A stretch of 13,926 nucleotides of DNA, taken from NCBI GenBank assembly GCA_003487665.1, contig DNFA01000020.1, positions 3,520 to 17,445 of the forward strand, read 5' to 3'. The position numbers and the translations under genes are program-made. How positions within the stretch are numbered: the first letter of the stretch is position 1; each line of letters opens with the position of its first letter. This DNA comes from Oscillibacter sp. Lineage in GTDB: Bacteria; Bacillota; Clostridia; Oscillospirales; Oscillospiraceae. The notes beneath the pieces are model-generated. The model did not search any database. It saw nothing but the letters and a program-made list of their open reading frames with translations, and had not been told where the DNA came from. This document shows, one piece after another, positions 13,710-13,926 of this stretch.

Positions 13710-13731
13710 TGACCCTTTATTTGACCCTTTA
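13710..13731. repeat. Tandem direct repeat TGACCCTTTA, possible integrase arm site
   Basis: Two identical 10-bp copies (13710-13719 and 13722-13731) start 12 bp apart, between the tRNA terminator and the recombinase stub, and overlap its stop codon. Closely spaced direct repeats beside an att site are typical of arm-type binding sites of tyrosine recombinases; the function is inferred. Confidence 0.45.
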
Positions 13732-13830
13732 ACCGTTTTGGGTCTTCTCATAGACAGTGCCCCGCATATAGGCTTCCATGCGGTTTGCGCTGTCTTGTTT
13801 CATTTTTTCAGAGACATGGCCATATATGTT
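13729..13830 (-). pseudogene. C-terminal remnant of a tyrosine recombinase (phage/ICE integrase)
   Basis: The minus strand encodes about 33 residues ending in a stop at 13729. They include NNIYGHVSEKMKQDSANRME and then AYMRGTVYEKTQNG. This resembles the extreme C-terminus of Firmicutes phage or conjugative-element integrases, where the Tyr of the YGHV motif is the catalytic nucleophile. The usual upstream core, with its L-G-H-S-x-x-x-T segment, is missing. The frame instead runs through an 18-bp perfect inverted repeat and a minus-strand terminator, which do not look like coding DNA. The stub therefore seems to be all that is left of an element that integrated at the adjacent tRNA-Gln. The alternative, a recombined or exchanged C-terminus of a gene continuing to the right, is less likely because of the terminator. 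Confidence 0.65.
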
Positions 13831-13856
13831 GTTCCGCGTTCCCGCCTTGGAACAGC

Positions 13857-13896
13857 ACGCAAAGCAGCACCACCAAACGGTGGTGCTGCTTTGCGT
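13857..13896. repeat. Perfect 18-bp inverted repeat
   Basis: The arms 13857-13874 and 13879-13896 are perfectly complementary, with the core AAAGCAGCACCACC around loop AAAC. No T-run follows on either strand, so it is not a simple intrinsic terminator. It sits inside the integration scar and may be a small palindromic element, a former att or transfer feature, or part of a composite terminator. Confidence 0.75.
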
Positions 13897-13905
13897 CAGC
13901 TTGTC

Positions 13906-13926
13906 AAAAAAGTCCGAACGGACTTT
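13906..13926 (-). terminator. Minus-strand terminator for an off-window gene
   Basis: Read on the minus strand, AAAGTCC-GTTC-GGACTTT followed by further Ts (through 13906) forms a 7-bp hairpin with a U-tract. It would end a gene entering from the right edge. The stem may extend beyond the window. Confidence 0.55.

Noticed and set aside
1..13926. CRISPR array, defence island or complete insertion sequence
   Set aside because: No regularly spaced repeats, cas-like genes, transposase or terminal inverted repeats with target duplications were found.

Overview
The window looks like chromosomal DNA from a spore-forming, anaerobic, fairly GC-rich Clostridia member, most likely Oscillospiraceae or a relative; this placement is inferred. 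The evidence is a class III (oxygen-sensitive) ribonucleotide reductase, a 2-enoate-reductase-type flavoenzyme typical of anaerobic clostridia, SpoIIR (sporulation), MrnC and RqcH (Firmicutes housekeeping), the MEP-pathway kinase IspE, strong AGGAGG ribosome sites and TTGNNN-17-TATAAT-like promoters.

Layout, left to right. (1) 1-1978, minus: nrdD, cut by the left edge. It reads away from a 363-bp regulatory region (1979-2341) that holds its promoter, three NrdR-box-like palindromes and a divergent plus-strand promoter. (2) 2342-3968, plus: small membrane protein, rimM and trmD, closed by a strong terminator. (3) 4133-6193, plus: 2-enoate-reductase-like FMN/4Fe-4S/FAD enzyme with its own promoter. 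A bidirectional terminator separates it from a convergent two-gene minus operon (7529-6242) encoding a stand-alone cyclic-nucleotide-binding-fold protein and a TetR-type regulator. (4) 7650-10119, plus: mrnC, rqcH and a DUF3784-like membrane protein, promoted back to back with the cNMP/TetR operon and ended by a terminator shared with the convergent DUF378 gene (10443-10237). (5) 10637-11920, plus: DUF1015 protein. (6) 11998-13512, plus: ispE and spoIIR. Each is preceded by a terminator hairpin, and promoter-like elements are embedded in the hairpins. (7) 13541-13704: tRNA-Gln(CUG) with a near-perfect promoter and its own terminator. (8) 13710-13926: a scar next to the tRNA, with a direct repeat, the C-terminal stub of a tyrosine recombinase, a perfect 18-bp inverted repeat and a minus-strand terminator.

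Most genes are core housekeeping: dNTP supply, ribosome maturation, tRNA modification, rRNA processing, ribosome rescue and isoprenoid synthesis. I see no obvious new defence or mobile system. The most interesting points are the enoate reductase locus with its unusual sensor pair, the promoter-inside-terminator architecture at ispE and spoIIR, the multi-box NrdR region, and the integration scar at tRNA-Gln.
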